In this document: positions 35,092-48,780 of the stretch, one piece after another
Layout: each line of letters opens with the position of its first letter
How positions within the stretch are numbered: the first letter of the stretch is position 1
From: Spisula solida
Taxonomy: Eukaryota > Mollusca > Bivalvia > Venerida > Mactridae
Assembly (NCBI GenBank): GCA_947247005.1
Contig: OX365944.1
Span: 21,861,501-21,925,500 of the forward strand
Direction of reading: 5' to 3'
Length of the DNA stretch: 64,000 bases
The notes under the pieces: model-generated
The model's input: the letters and a program-made list of their open reading frames with translations, nothing else
Database searches by the model: none
What the model was told of the DNA's origin: nothing
Program-made: the position numbers and the translations under genes

Positions 35092-36866
35092 TTGAGTAGC
35101 AATCACAATCGCAACTATAACTGTTTAATAACTATTGGCTTGGTGTTCATGTTGAATCGCTAATTATTATATTGCACTTGACTACGATCGTATATCACGT
35201 TGACTCGAGTCAGAGCTGTCGGATAATAAATTAAGCCTTTATGGTGTTAACTCAGAACAATGCAAATAATATCAAGAGCAATATGAATGCGACACCCAGT
35301 TTACATTTGAAATACTATAAATATAAAATGAATATGAGCTGGTCCATTTTACTGATTTCTATCTTCGATATCGATTGAATTATTTCTAATTCTAACACAA
35401 CCAGCAGAGTCAGCTTTTACGTACACGTAGAGGAAACCAAGGTGTAAGTGAATTACCGTTAAAGCACAGGTATGGCAAATAACTTAGTAGCGTTCAGAGG
35501 AAGAAAAAAGTGTAGCTGCTAGTATGTCTTGATGTGTTGTCAAACACGGAATATTGGCTATGTTAGAATCGAAATAATGTATATGTTTTATCTTAATAAA
35601 GCACGTTCACTTGTTCGGATGCGTACATTTAACATGATTTTATTATTACGCATTAGACTGACATTGCTTTATTCTAAGATAAAGCACAGGTATGTATTCT
35701 ATTTTTCTTATTTTGGCTCTCCTATTGTGCGTAAAATAATTTAGATCTGATAGTATTAACATGTTTCTAAACAATTTAAAGCAGATGACAATAGTCCATA
35801 TTATAATGTCCGGCGATAGTATGTGTATCAATAGTTTCTATTCCGCTTTTTTGTGAAGCTAATTACATACCTAACACGATATCAAAAAAGTTTATTATTT
35901 AACATCGTTATATTCTGTTTCCAAACCTTTATGAGATTCTAGCGTGATAAAGCATCTACTGAAGTTAATTAAGATCGTGATAGTGAATATTTTATGGGAT
36001 GCAACAACTGACAAATACCGAGAAACACATAGCACGGAAACCAATTTCAGTCACACAAAGTCATATGAAACAACAATTGCCTTCATAAAACCGATATAGC
36101 TCGTACGATGTATTATCCATTCATCACGATATTAAAGTTCTAGATGACAGACAAAAAAAGGAAATTTTAATGTATATTCCGTATATTATTGTACGTGTAT
36201 AACATCTCGATCAGGCTGGTATCACAAACAAAATAATATGCTGTAAGCATTTTACGTGAAACAAACTGACACTACAAGTTTTATTAATGTACTCATACGT
36301 ACACATGTCTCGATACGCATGTAAAAGTTCAGAGTGTACTATTTGTGTTGATACAATGTAATAATAGTAACTGGACGAAGCCCTGAATAACCCAATATGC
36401 TGAAGTGAAATGGTTTACCTTATCTTGTTGTGTTGTTTGATTGAAACAAAATTACAATACATGAGTTTAATTCCTACAGCCATGACGTTTTTGTTTACTC
36501 GAGCCACTTGCATGCTGTGATTCACAATCCTAATAAACTGTTAACGCATATCACGATACAATTTGTGTTTCTTTTATGCCCCATCATATACTGATGCAGG
36601 AGACATATAGTGATTGTTGTGTCCTTCCGTCCTATTGATACTACTACATGTACCTACAAAACTGTCATACTTCCATGAGCTTGTATTTGAGCTCCCTGAA
36701 CATACCCACATAACATGACCTCATCTCGACCATGTTGGCAGGATAATGGCCCCTGATTGAATATTTCTACTGAAAATGTTGACCAAAACGTTCAAGTTCT
36801 TGAAAATACTTTTAAGTCCATCAAGACATAGCATTCAAACTTGGCTTACTTGTTAGCCATCATATA

Positions 36867-37778
36867 CACAACCAAATTCCTAATCGGTCACTTTTGAAAA
36901 TGATGTATTTTTGTACACAACAATAGAGAAATGAGTATAAGGTACTTAACTCAATGGTCTTTATGCTGCTGAGCAAATCTAATTTTTGTTTTACACAGTG
37001 CCGTCAACTATACCGAGTTTTTGCCCATTGTATACAAAAAGGTTTTTGATGTGCAATGCAACATTTATTATTGAAAATGTTATAAAATATACACAATACC
37101 CCTCAATGACGATCTCCAAAACAGAAAAACATCAAACAGTGCTTAAATAATTACACGTTATAAAGATATACAGCTTTGAAGTTCAGGAAATTGAAATTAC
37201 CTCAAATTTAAATTGAAAATAGAACAAAATAAATGTCTCAATATAATGGCACTCCGGATTTACAGATAAGTCAAATTTCACACTATCGTGTTTTGTCAAC
37301 AGTCTTCTCTGTGCTTCAATTAGATCAACCTATTAGTGTGTCTGATCTTTACAGGCGACGCTGAATTCCTATGGTAAATTACAATGTAACTATCGAATTT
37401 CAAGATAAATCTCACAAGTCGATGATTTTAAATTTGGTAAATCTCCTTAAGTAAACAACCATTCGATGCGAAACTTTGCCTCGTACTTAATTTTTGTCTA
37501 ATTGTCCCCATAAACATATTGTTTATTATATTCAATGTTTAATAAAGGGGATATTGATAATGCATTCGATGCTATTATTATGTGGTTTCTGGTTTTGACG
37601 GTTGTTGTTTATTAGAGTAAAAAAATATATTAAAGAATAATAGACTAAATAAAAATTTTATTTTTATGTTGTATACACTTAGTTTATACATTTAAAACTG
37701 ATAAAACATATTTTGAATAATTTAGTGACATAAATGTTGGAACTATGTTAAGTGACCGATTAGGAATTTGGTTGAGTG
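36867..37778. mobile_element. nested mariner-type non-autonomous element, 912 bp
   Basis: The end CAACCAAATTCCTAATCGG (36869 onward) recurs inverted as CCGATTAGGAATTTGGTTG (37756-37774), a perfect 25-bp match running into TCACTT. TA lies on both sides (36865-36866 and 37779-37780), and the split host element continues directly on either side. The interior is AT-rich and non-coding. A two-base difference (CACA versus CACTCA) exists at the very tips. Confidence 0.78.
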
Positions 37779-37920
37779 TATACACAACACTATTCAACAT
37801 CATGACTTCATTTCGACTTTGACATTAACACGGGTTTATGCTCCGTGATTGACTTAGTGAGTTTCGTTATTGAAATTATAAAGTAAACCAAGTTCTTGAA
37901 ACTGCGGCGGCATGTTTGGG

Positions 37921-38290
37921 CAATGGTCCTTTAATTACCAAAAAGTATGAAATAGACATTGTCTGTACTCTAGTTCCAACAGTTTTCATCTGATTGTCCT
38001 TTTACTTGGTGACGCTGTTTATGGGCACACTATCTAGACCTTTTTAATTATAGGCCAAATCGGCCAAGGCCTTCGTGGGTAATGGTTATTTAATTACCAA
38101 AAAATGTGAAATTGGCTTTGTCTGTACTCTACTTCAAACAGTTTTCGTTTGGTTGTCGTTAAACTAGGTGACAATGTTTATGGGCAAAATTTCTAGACTA
38201 AGTTAAATTATAGGCCACATTGGCCAGGACCTACTTGTGTTATGGTCCTTTAATTACCAAAACAATGTAAAATTGATTTTGTCTGCACTC
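37921..38290 (+). repeat. 160-bp tandem repeats, ~2.3 copies
   Basis: ATGGTCCTTTAATTACCAAA or a close variant begins near 37922, 38082 and 38241, giving a 160-bp period. Each unit contains TTTGTCTGYACTC, CAGTTTTC, GGTGACRMTGTTTATGGGC and AATTATAGGCCA. It is the array core of element 3 and related to the fragment at 12160-12330. Confidence 0.8.
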
Positions 38291-39005
38291 ATGCTAATGG
38301 CCTATTTTTACACAGAATATGCAAACATCCCGAATCCCCGATTTTAGATGGTGCGCTATTTCTAAATTATTGATGTACATTTCAATGCACTCATAAGGAA
38401 ACTTCATTGAATAGTAATGTATTGTTGTATAATTATCGTCAGTATATCAAAGCAGTTATTAAATATTCGTCTATTGATAGTACTTTACGCGTGCTACTGG
38501 TCTTTTTTCCACTGAAATATGCAAACATCCCGTAGGCTTATAACTAACTACCAATGCAGCCGAAAGAGACAAGTATACAGTCATTATAAAGCCAATAATC
38601 CAGACGTCGAGACTAATCATATAAAAACTTCAACAGTACACGCTATGATTACGTATTCACATGATCAGAAGGCGTAGCTAATTAGCCGTGAAATCAATCA
38701 TCGAGTGAACACATCCCAACAGTTTATGCATGAATTGTATCAGTGAAAATTGTAATATGGCTGAAGACGTTCACATCAGAAACGAATGCATATTTGTCAC
38801 TTCGCGGAGAAACAAGTTGTTCAAACAATATTTTTTCACTCACGTATTCAATCTGCATACGAAACATTTGGAGTTGATGAGTCTTCGTAATTCAATGCTA
38901 GCAAAGCAATGCCAGTTGCGTTCATACTTTGTGTTATTGACTTCTTGTTGGTGGTATAGTTTTTGGCGATTTTTCAATGTGTAAATGTTATCCAATACCA
39001 ATAAT

Positions 39006-40502
39006 ATGAACTAATGCACAGCATATTTTTAGCGGACCTACATTATTTGTAACATGCTCATCTAGTACTGGATTTTTTTGATGATGCATAACTTTACAAT
39101 AAATTGTTCGGTTACGAAGTTACGAACCTGGAGCCCGTAACCTAACCAAGCCGTCTCCAAAAGGCGCTACCGAGCGCTTTTCTACGTCTATGCAACCTAC
39201 AGAAGCGGTCCGTTGCACAAGAAAGCGCTCGATAGCGGTTTGATGCGAAATATTGGGTACGAAGTAACGAAGGACGATATGAACCTGCTATCGTTCGTCA
39301 GTCCGAATGAACATTTGTCAGCCAGATCAAAATGAAAATATATCTGTCTGTGGATAATGCACGTTTTTCAATTTGTTTATTTCTAGGACTACTTAATTCA
39401 GGGGTAACTAATTTAAAAATGCATAATTAGATATAAACACAGATAACAACTTATTTCAAATAGGCCTAATTTAATATTTTACCTTTTTATACATAAATGG
39501 GTTGCATGAGTATATCAGACAGTACTTTCGTTCAAGAGAAAAGGCTATTTTCATTTCAATTAATCATATTACGATTAAATATCAAACATCTTTAATATTA
39601 ATCAGCTTTTCTTGTTAAATAAATCCTGTTGCAAATCGTCAAAACATAAAAGATATTCAGACGGAAAATTCCGGGTTTTATTGTATCCAATAACAACAAC
39701 AACATGTTATTAGTTTTCGCGACCTTAATCCCGCGAATATTTTTACATTTGTTGACTATTTTGGAGGGATTTTTTATTACATCTCGGCGAGGAATTACGA
39801 AAATGCATTCGTTTTTCTTTCTTTACAATAACCTACATCTACGATGTGGAATTATCAGTCCGGTCCGGATACGTAAAGACCCGAAACGAAATTTATACTA
39901 ACTGTATTGCAAAGTAACCGCTTTGCAAAGGGAAGTAAACGGAACATGTCAACTTCAACTTCACTTCAAGTAACCGAAACATGTGTCGTTTTTATTAGAG
40001 TTTCTTAAGATTGGTTGATATTTCGCACATATGAACGATTACCGCTCGACTTACTTAGTTATCTCAGAGTAATCATGTGTCTCATAACAGTTTGTAGCAT
40101 CGTTTATGCACTGAAAATGTTAAAATTTCCTTCCGAAGCGGGGAAAAATGGCTGCCGTTTTTGTTTCCAAACATTTAGGAAATAGCCCTCCCCATCTAGA
40201 AGATGGGTTGCAGCAACCATGAAAGACTGATAATTTTTATCTTTTCTTTTTTAGACAGGGGCCTACACTAGTTTTTGGAATATTTTTAACATCATTAAAA
40301 TTTATGAGCTGCCGAATATCGCATTTTAAAAAAAATTTGTTATTCTATTGGCAGCCATTTTTCAGTATCTTTGCTTCAGTGCGGGATTTTAACACAAATT
40401 TCCAAATCCATTAGTGCCGAACTCTGACCAGATCACATGACATGTGTTATCGTAAAGCTAAACGACATCCGCAGGCCTCACGGCCTGCGTATTGTCCGCT
40501 AG
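39006..40502 (+). mobile_element. Helitron-like non-autonomous element, ~1.5 kb
   Basis: Present in B but absent from the matching sites in A and C, where the flanks are continuous (…CCAATA…ATTAC…). The 3' end has the Helitron signature: an 8-bp GC-rich hairpin (CGCAGGCC TCAC GGCCTGCG, 40470-40489), a 9-nt spacer and CTAG (40499-40502) followed by T. Short subterminal inverted words TAGCGGAC (39030-39037) and GTCCGCTA (40494-40501) recall the Helitron2/Helentron type. TAAT stands on both sides (39002-39005 and 40503-40506), so a 4-bp target duplication remains an alternative. No Rep/helicase is encoded; the 65-codon frame at 39704-39901 is not recognisable. Confidence 0.65.
40470..40502 (+). 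terminator. 3' terminal hairpin and CTAG of the Helitron-like element
   Basis: Stem CGCAGGCC/GGCCTGCG, loop TCAC, then nine bases and CTAG. In Helitrons this hairpin marks the end of rolling-circle transfer. Confidence 0.65.
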
Positions 40503-41847
40503 TAATAGTGTATTACAAATATCAGATTATTCAGACACAATGTTTCTTCCAACAAAATACGTACATGCTCTTTTAACCATGCATCATTTCCAATGGAACA
40601 GTTTTGACTCATCACGAATAGCTTGAACCACATGCGAGAGCAATATTGGAATGTTTCTATCATTGTGCACCTACACATACAGGAATATTACCACAGCAAC
40701 ATACACCAAACCCCGAAAATGTGATGATAACCGAGAAATATGACAATATTAATTAAAACATATTGGTAAAGCCAGCAATTCAATCCAGTGATACCATAAT
40801 TCGAGTAGAAATTATTTGTCACTGACCGGCTGTATAATAGGCATATAATTGTATAATATTTCTAATAAACGTTTGCCTAGTCTGTGTTGTGATCAAAAAA
40901 CAATAATAAATCACGAATAATAAAAAGTACTCGTAAACATTCACATTAGCATTAGGAACAACGTACACTTAGGACCATTAAAGAGTAACTAAACGGAGAC
41001 ATTGAATACGATGCTGCAGGAGGTGGTATTGTTTGACGGAGATTAATAAAACAAAGTAAACGGATTGATCAATTACATTCAGTCCCAAGAGTATAATTAT
41101 CTAGCACTGAAATTAATCGTTATGAGATAAATATGTAGACAGATCGACGTGCGACTCATTGTAAAGAAAGCTTCAGAGAAGACCTGAAACTCCGAGGAAA
41201 GACATGATTCACTATGAACATTTTACCAAACAACCGAGAATGTGTTACAAAGATGCAGACGACACAACCAGGAGTGAATTCTGACCTGGCAATCAGAAGC
41301 TAAGCCCCAAAAGAAACTCAACTGAGACATGGACACCTACACAGGCTACATATTTATGTATGTATAAGTAATAGTGTTCGAGAAGAAGAATTTGACAAGA
41401 AACTGAAAAAAGCACTCTGCACTCGCAAGACTATGTACTTTGTACTATGATGAATATTGGAATTAGAAATAAACCTTACAGAATGCAAATGTGGGGTCTC
41501 TGGCGTAACAAAATAAAGCTCTGTTTCAATTGCATTTATCGCTGGCTTATAGAGGCAATACATTACAGTAGGTCATACTCAGCCTTCTCTGTTAGCCTAT
41601 TTTAAAATGCACAATGTCATATATACACCAAACACACAATTAACAAGAACAATATAATATTATGCATGGTTGATGATTTAATATACACTAATAATAAGAA
41701 AGAATGTATTCAAATGTTTTTTACCAAACATAGAATAGCGCGCCCATTCAATCGACTGTACGTTTTATAAACACATCACATTGGCTTTGACCCTCTCGGG
41801 TAGCCATTCTGTTGAGCAAGTGTGCAAGGAAAGTGTTAGTAGTTTGT

Positions 41848-42141
41848 TCAGTTAGAGGAAGACGTTTGGTTTCTAAATAGGTCAAGGAGTTTCTGCATAA
41901 TTGATGTATTCGTTTTGGAACAAGAAGTAAGTTCATGTTTATAGGATCTTAAAGATGTACTTTTGGTAGGTAGAAAAAGTTGTGCCATATAATTAGGGAA
42001 GTGATGGGTGATATATGTATGTAATAAAACTGCTTTAATTTCTATAATTAATTCTGCCCGAGAATTCCATCCAATTAAGCTGTGAAAGCTGAAAACAGAC
42101 GAGCATTTGGTGTATCGAATTACTAGTCTAGGATAATAAGG
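41848..42141 (-). pseudogene. open frame without start codon, possible decayed coding remnant
   Basis: A minus-strand frame of 97 sense codons closes at a TGA (41848-41850). Part of it reads HSLIGWNSRAELIIEIKA, and further along FPNYMAQLFLPTKS, a composition closer to protein than to translated AT-rich noise. The overlapping 62-codon frame at 41748-41936 is in another register, which suggests a frameshifted remnant. It lies in the 1.3 kb present in B and missing from C. No family assignment is possible. Confidence 0.25.
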
Positions 42142-45100
42142 CTATGCGTGTTAGAAATGAAATTGATACATACCTTTTTAATTCAAATTTGCAATTTCCA
42201 AAATAGTACAGTAATTAGCCATTCGAAAAAGAATGTATGCATTAAAATACATCTTTCTGGAATGGAGATACCTAGCATAACATAAGTTGATTCCAGTAAC
42301 AATTATGCCGTGTGTTATTAAGTGTGATTACATACATTTAGGCTGAGTGTACATGTCTATTTAAAATAGGAATTGCACACGATGGTCCAAACTGGTCATT
42401 AATTGCACCCATCATATTTACTATACATGTCATACAAATGATAGAAGCACTAAAGTTCGTAGCGATTGGACTCTAATCAACTTTGAATAGTTTGTATAAT
42501 ATAATTTAATGAAATCAATTCCATTGATAAATTTATTATTTTAAAATGACCCTGATTGTGGCTTGTACGAGTATATGATGTTCTCGGATTCTTGGCGAAG
42601 TCAGTGTCATTTTATATACTAGTAAACATGCGAAATCTTCTAGAAATACTTTGATATTTTCTCACATCCATTGCTTCATCATATAACGGTAATGAACTAT
42701 TACCACTATCTATTATCCAGACACTTTTAAAGAATAACATGAATTTGTAACAGAATGCATAATCAGAAAGTCAGCCCACCAGTTTGATTTTAGATATCTA
42801 TAAATCATTACATGCTCAGACAGCCAACAAAAAAGCAATACATTTAATTCATGGTTCTGAACGGAATGAAGATATGATGTCAATCATTGGTAATAGTATT
42901 AAGATAAATAAGGAACGATCTGATCGTTCATGTAAATCACCTAAACTCAAATGAACAAACTATTCGACGAATGACATAAATCATTCAATGAATGAGAAAA
43001 TACATGATTAAAAATTCATTCACTATTTAGGCAGTCTGTTCAAATGACGTTTATATGCAAATATATATATAGGAACAAAAACTGTGGCTTGGTTAGAAGC
43101 ATAAATATGTATACATGAACATATGATGGTGCAAAATAGCGATAAGAAATACTGTACATACACACAAACTTCCATACTGAAACGGCGGCAGCGTCTACCA
43201 ATCCACACAAGCGACAGACACTGAACATACCATCTACCAGCAAAAGTTACAGACTTTGCACATATAGAGACATCTTCCCTGAATAAACCTGGACCATTAC
43301 TAATTAGGCTTGCGCAGTATTATGCTTCAAATACAAAATATCAAATCTGCCGACAATGCAGGAACAGTGGTAGGAGAAGAACATTTTAAAACATCACTTC
43401 AAAAGAATATAATTTTATTGAATTAGTTATGGTAAGGTCCGGAACCAATTGAACAACTTCTTAAAACGCCAACTCAAGGAACATTTCTATAACGATCCGA
43501 ATTCCGGCAATTTAATAGGAATATGTGGTTTGTAGAAAATGTGTCTGACGAATAGACATACACAACGATGTAGGATGAGTGACAATACTAGAGGAACAGG
43601 CTACGATTTGGAACATTTTAGACAATGTTTGTTTCAGTTTGTACGTAATAAAAGTAGAAGTATCTACATAATTTGGAAATATGAATAATTTTGTAACTGA
43701 AAACTAACAAATATCGTCATAGAACGACTTTGTATGCATTAATGCAGACAATTACGCATAAACAGACGAGTCAAACGTATAAAGACATAGCTTCCGTGTC
43801 GTACAGAATTTAAGTACGTAATGGTGGCTTATCATGAAGATTTTAACCGACGTAAAATCGTCTTTCAAGAACAATATCTACCAACATTTTACCTTCATCT
43901 ACAAAGTGTAGCATCGTGGTTCTAAAATTTGGGTACGTTGTGTGGTCAAATATTGTTATTAACATCAATACTAGTATTTACTTAAGTTTCGTTCAATTCA
44001 ATCTGTCCTTTATCGAGTATTTGTCGCCCTCGTATATGTAATCTACAAATGGTGTTATGAGTACATAGGTTACAAAAAACAATAAATCCGGTTATATTCA
44101 ATGTACTCCAAGGATTCAACAGAACGTACTTTACTTCTGTATTCAGCGTTACACATATCATGTTTGGTGAGCATTCTGACATCATAATTATGCTGGTACT
44201 AGTTTTAAACAGAAACTTCTTGTGGACAATTAGCACATTACAAAGCACATGCGAATACTAGCTAAGGCGCAAAACATTGAAAAAAGGATTATATCATTTA
44301 TATTTTCCCAAACTCAACCACCACACGTGTCTTTCGAATAAAGTTGTATTGGACCAAATGGTGTTTTCATGCGTCTGTACTTTACAACCTAAACTTCCAA
44401 ATTCGGATGTGACTGTTTTAAAATCATTAGTGCATATACACCGCAGACCAAAATATGTCTCGTGATCAAAGTCCTTAAGTCAAGAAGCCTCTGGCCTTAT
44501 TTGAAGAAGGCATAGAACGGGGTTCGAAAGAAGGAGTACGTCTTGAGAGGTTAAGACAGTGCTCTAAATGAGCCCAATATGATAATTGCCTTGGTAAAAA
44601 AAGTTGAAGTGCATGGAGTCTACTGTCATAATTATTGGCATTTCCGGTGACATATACGCGCAATACAAAGTATTAAGATTGCGTGCTGCTTTCACCTCGC
44701 AGTGTATGTACCAAATGAATTTAATGGTTGAACGTCCATATTGATTGTGCACAAACTTTTTGGAGCATGTGCATTTCAAGATAAGCCAGAAACAGGAAAA
44801 TTCAAATATACCAATACAAGTATTGAGTGTCGGATAACTGAATGTGTAACAATATCTTCCTTTTGTGAGGTTACCTTACACTTTCATTGTCTGTTTCTGC
44901 GTTTTAAATATTTGATTATGCTGCCCTGTGATGCCAAATTGTTTTGATTTCCTGATAGAAAGGTTAATTATCTCGAAAATAATAGCAAAATGTCACCCAA
45001 TGTATATTTAACATTTCTACAATGAATACAATCAATAAAATACAGAATTTAGGTTGGCTTCATAGCCCATGCTTGCATAGAATACGTTTCGTTGTTCGGA

Positions 45101-47384
45101 ACATTATACCAGTTTCCGACTGATCCTAATGGATTAGTGGCATAAAATGATTTAAGCCGTCAAATCAAATGTGGATATCTACATATCTGTAAACTATCGC
45201 TCAAGTTGACTAGGTAGTGAACTATCAAGATATCGAAGTACATTCAAGATGACGAATAATGTATTAAAAGTTTAATTATTATGCAATCTTAATCGGAACT
45301 AGAGTTATTTCAAGATTAATAGCTGATGCGTTCAATTGTAGAAATGACGTAACAACGTTTAATCACTATGGGATTTAGATGAATTATTATTTTTATTAAT
45401 TTAGATAAGGTATTAAATGGTAGTTCATATTTGTTCACATAAACGTCTTTCATTCCGTCAATGTATTTGTAAAACCAATTACAAAACACCATTTAATGTA
45501 TAGTTCACTTTTGCAACATTATTACAATTTTACGTTTGGGGTGAAAAACCATTAGCTTAACTTAATTAAGAATGCAGCAGTGAATATTTTACTGCCTCAT
45601 AAAGCTATGTATCGGAGACATGTGAGTAATATACGTTTTCACAAGCAAGTGTAAAATGGTTGAATTGCGCTTGTGTTACATATACAATATGCCGCTGGAC
45701 GTTGAGGTAGCAAGAAAAAAATAGTCAAACGTTACCAATTTCTCGTATATATGCAAGATATATATTATACAATATTGATGCCGAGTTGTGCTCGTCTACC
45801 TTAATTGTATGGTTTGGTCTGCTCTCTGTAACAATATTGATATTTAGCCACGCAATAACAAATCCTTGTAAAGAAAGACATCTGAATGATAACCATACAA
45901 CATTGAACATTAGTTTTTTATTGTCATACTTAATCAAATGTCGCTTAAACCAATACTACTGATTATCCTATTAGTTGACATCTGAAGTGTGTGCTAAGAA
46001 TTCAAATTTTTGGACCCAAGACTTTTTTGGATATGAATTAAATATTGACCATGCACAGATAATTCGAAGCAATACAGAAACGGTGTCAGCGCCTAGCGGC
46101 CCACGCATGCAATGGTATTATAGAATTTGACATAAAGATTGGTTAGTTTATATAAATTATATATAGAGATTGGCATCATATTTGGTATTCTACAATTAAC
46201 TATGACTAGTGGAGTTGAACGAAACGCCTACTATCTATTATTTGAGCATTTAGTGCATATACACGGCGAGTGTAAAAAGTCTCTAGATACTGGCCGGAAT
46301 ATTATGATTTAGAGTAAAGCAATAGACAATCCAAAATCTTACAACAAAAACTGCGCACACTGCACTCATTTATATTTTACTGACGCAAGGAAATGTGGAA
46401 TAGCCATGGGGGCCTACGAGGAAATTACTGTTGCTTCGCTTCTTATTTAAATAAAACTGTACACAAATGCATCTGCTAATATGTATGTTTCTGACGCTTA
46501 TGATTGTGATATTAGCTTGCGGCTTGCAGTGAAATGTTTTCCAAAGTTATTATTTTAATTTAGGTTTAAATCACATAAAACAACGTTTCATTTTGGTAAC
46601 TATGGTAACTATCACGCGTTGTTGCCAGTTGCTTGGTAAAGGGCAAATTCAATTGCAGGAAAACATGTTCAGTCTGAAATAAATGTCGGAGAATGGTGTT
46701 ATTAAAGCTAATACAAATAACAACAAGGGCATTGTTTATGTACTTCCTACAGCTCGTTGGATTGAAACAAATATCAATCTAAATATAACGGTGTCAGCTT
46801 AAATGACCTTTGCATTCTGTTATCGAATAAAATACATTATTTTGCCTTTCAATACTTTAGATCAGATATAAATAGCGTATATATTAACGATTTTGAAGCG
46901 GACGACAAAAGTCCATAATTTGATTTCTGGCAATTGTAAGTTGCTATAAATATTTTATTCCTCAGTATTTGTGAAACCAAATATCAAACAAAACGCCAAA
47001 CAGTTAACAATGTTGTGTTTCCAAACCTTAATGAGATAACAGAGATTAATGAAACAAAACATCCCTTATTTGAATTATGATAGTGCAAATTAATTCTATG
47101 AGACATCCACACTAATATTTCAACAAAAAAAAGACATAACATGGAGGCCACTTTTAGTCACACATGTAAACAACCATTCTTTAATAACACTACCATAGTG
47201 CAGGGTATCTAATCATCCTCCAAACGCTCTTTATTACAGACCAGACAGAATATATGAATGTATAATATGTTGGTGTACGTGTAAAGAAGCTTGGTCGTGT
47301 TTGCGACGCATATAAAGTATCTGATGCATGTTTGACGAGACACAGCCAGACATTATGGATTGCATGATATGTTCATTAGAATAA

Positions 47385-48780
47385 TTATAACGTCTATTGT
47401 TCGCCTACAATAAAACAATGTACTGTCTGTTATGCTTAACGCTTCATCAACAATTAAGTGTGTAACAAACGCTCGATGTCAGAGTCATATATATCTTTGA
47501 TATATACATTAGAATACTTATTACCTGTGAGCTTGGGCGAGCATGTATATTAGATAGCTCAAAGAAAAAAGTCCATGGAGGGGCACGTAACCTGTTCTCG
47601 GTGGTTTTCGATTTCAAAAAAAAATCCAAAAAAGGATGCATTTTGTAAGAATGTCGTGAACCAGACTAATTAAACCGGTCGTTACAAGATTTCAATTTTT
47701 CTTGAACGAAAACAGGTTAGTTCTATGGTTAATGTGTCAGGATTACGGAATTTCGGGTGTTAACCATCATCACCTGATCTGTATTTTTTACGCAACCGAT
47801 AATTTTCTTACGCAAAAAGATGACTGACGTATGTCGGCCCGGGCAAGTCGAAATTCTTAGAAAGAACTACAAAATTATTCTCAAAATCCGTCCCTACGAT
47901 AAAAATGTACAAGCAACTCGATTAAAAGAGTATAATTTAGATCGTTTTATCGTTGGATAAATTCTTCGCTAACGTTTCATACTCAACACTTTCGTACCAC
48001 TTCCCACCGTTCGTCCTGAATATATTTTTCGTACTCAACACAATTCGTACCCGGCACTTCGCTCCGTAATTTTTTTTTCGTATTGTTTTAAGATCAGCGG
48101 GTAAAATAAGTGCTGGTTGTTTCCCTTGATAAAATTAACAACATATACAGTTTCTTTTGGTCTCCAGAGTCATATTAGGAAAATTACAATTCAGTGTTAA
48201 TGTCTATTAAGAGACTTAAATTTTTTAATGTCTCTTGTCTATTGTCATGGAATTATCGGAATTGGTTTATTATCTTTGATTTTGTTAAACACTGAAAACA
48301 TGTCTTATGATAATACCTTTTAATGGACTGATATGAGGTTTGTATTTATAAGCATATAAATATTATGTGGAACAAGGGAGTCATAATATGCAATTATATG
48401 TCTTGAAACTTGGTTTGTTATACATGAACTTATTTAACAATTTGTTGATACATTTCGTATGTCAAATAATCGTGCATATAGTTTTCCCAATTTGAAAGCT
48501 ACCGGCCTACCGCGCTTATTTTTTTCACAATTTTATAATTGTCATTCTTAATTGCATACACATCAGCTCTTGAATTATGCAGATAGAAGGTCGAGGATCC
48601 TGTCAATTCTCTGTCAAATGAAGTCGGTACAACATTTGCTCGCAGGAACTATTTGACTTGTTACGCCTATTGTACGCCTATAATAAAACAATGTACTGTC
48701 TGCTATACGCCTCGCTTCATAAACAATTAAGTGTGTAACGAACACGTGATGTCAGAGTCATAAATATCTTTCCATAGAAT
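47385..48780 (+). repeat. direct repeat pair of ~110 bp around 1.15 kb
   Basis: 47390-47505 and 48665-48775 share AATAAAACAATGTACTGTCT, CGCTTCATMAACAATTAAG, TGTGTAAC and GATGTCAGAGTCATA. The interval between is AT-rich with no frame. It may be an insertion with target-related flanks, an LTR-like relic, or a simple duplication. Confidence 0.6.

Larger units (their letters stand above)
23265..36240 (+). repeat. segmental duplication copy A (oldest, most interrupted)
   Basis: Blocks in this interval align in the same order with copies B and C. Blocks 23310-24030 (B 38360-39000, C 54930-55560), 26480-26790 (B 40970-41230, C 60765-61015), 30690-30960 (B 42690-42930, C 61155-61400), 32880-33050 (B 44035-44195, C 62410-62550) and 33660-33850 (B 45070-45240, C 63680-63850) can be followed by eye. 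Block 35900-36200 matches B 47000-47300. Stretches between blocks are mostly insertions of the mobile elements listed below. No conserved reading frame runs through the aligned blocks. Confidence 0.75.
36572..38290 (+). mobile_element. TTATGC element 3, interrupted by a nested element
   Basis: Starts TTTTATGCCCCATC, with a self-complementary start and a GTCCTTCCGTCC leader like element 2. Words from element 2 units recur here (TGTCATACTTCCATG, CATAACATGACCTCATCTCGACC). The element is split at 36866 by the 912-bp insertion listed next and resumes at 37779. Its right part holds 160-bp units (37921-38290). A matching GGGCATAA right end was not found, so the right limit is approximate. Confidence 0.5.
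38335..47330 (+). repeat. segmental duplication copy B
   Basis: Aligns closely with copy C: 38360-39000 and 40503-40990 match 54930-55852 and 60607-60790; 40970-41230 matches 60765-61015; 42575-45430 matches 61045-64000, most bases agreeing over kilobases. It differs from C by the Helitron-like insertion (39006-40502), by lacking the foldback element, and by having about 1.3 kb (41240-42575) that C lacks. No reading frame is conserved between B and C. The block 47000-47300 is shared with A only, because C runs out of window. A word near its start (GCAAACATCCCG) is duplicated at 38322 and 38523. Confidence 0.85.

Noticed and set aside
40190..40216. CCCATCTAGAAGATGGG-like hairpin as a separate regulatory element
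   Set aside because: Short, inside the Helitron-like element, no supporting context.
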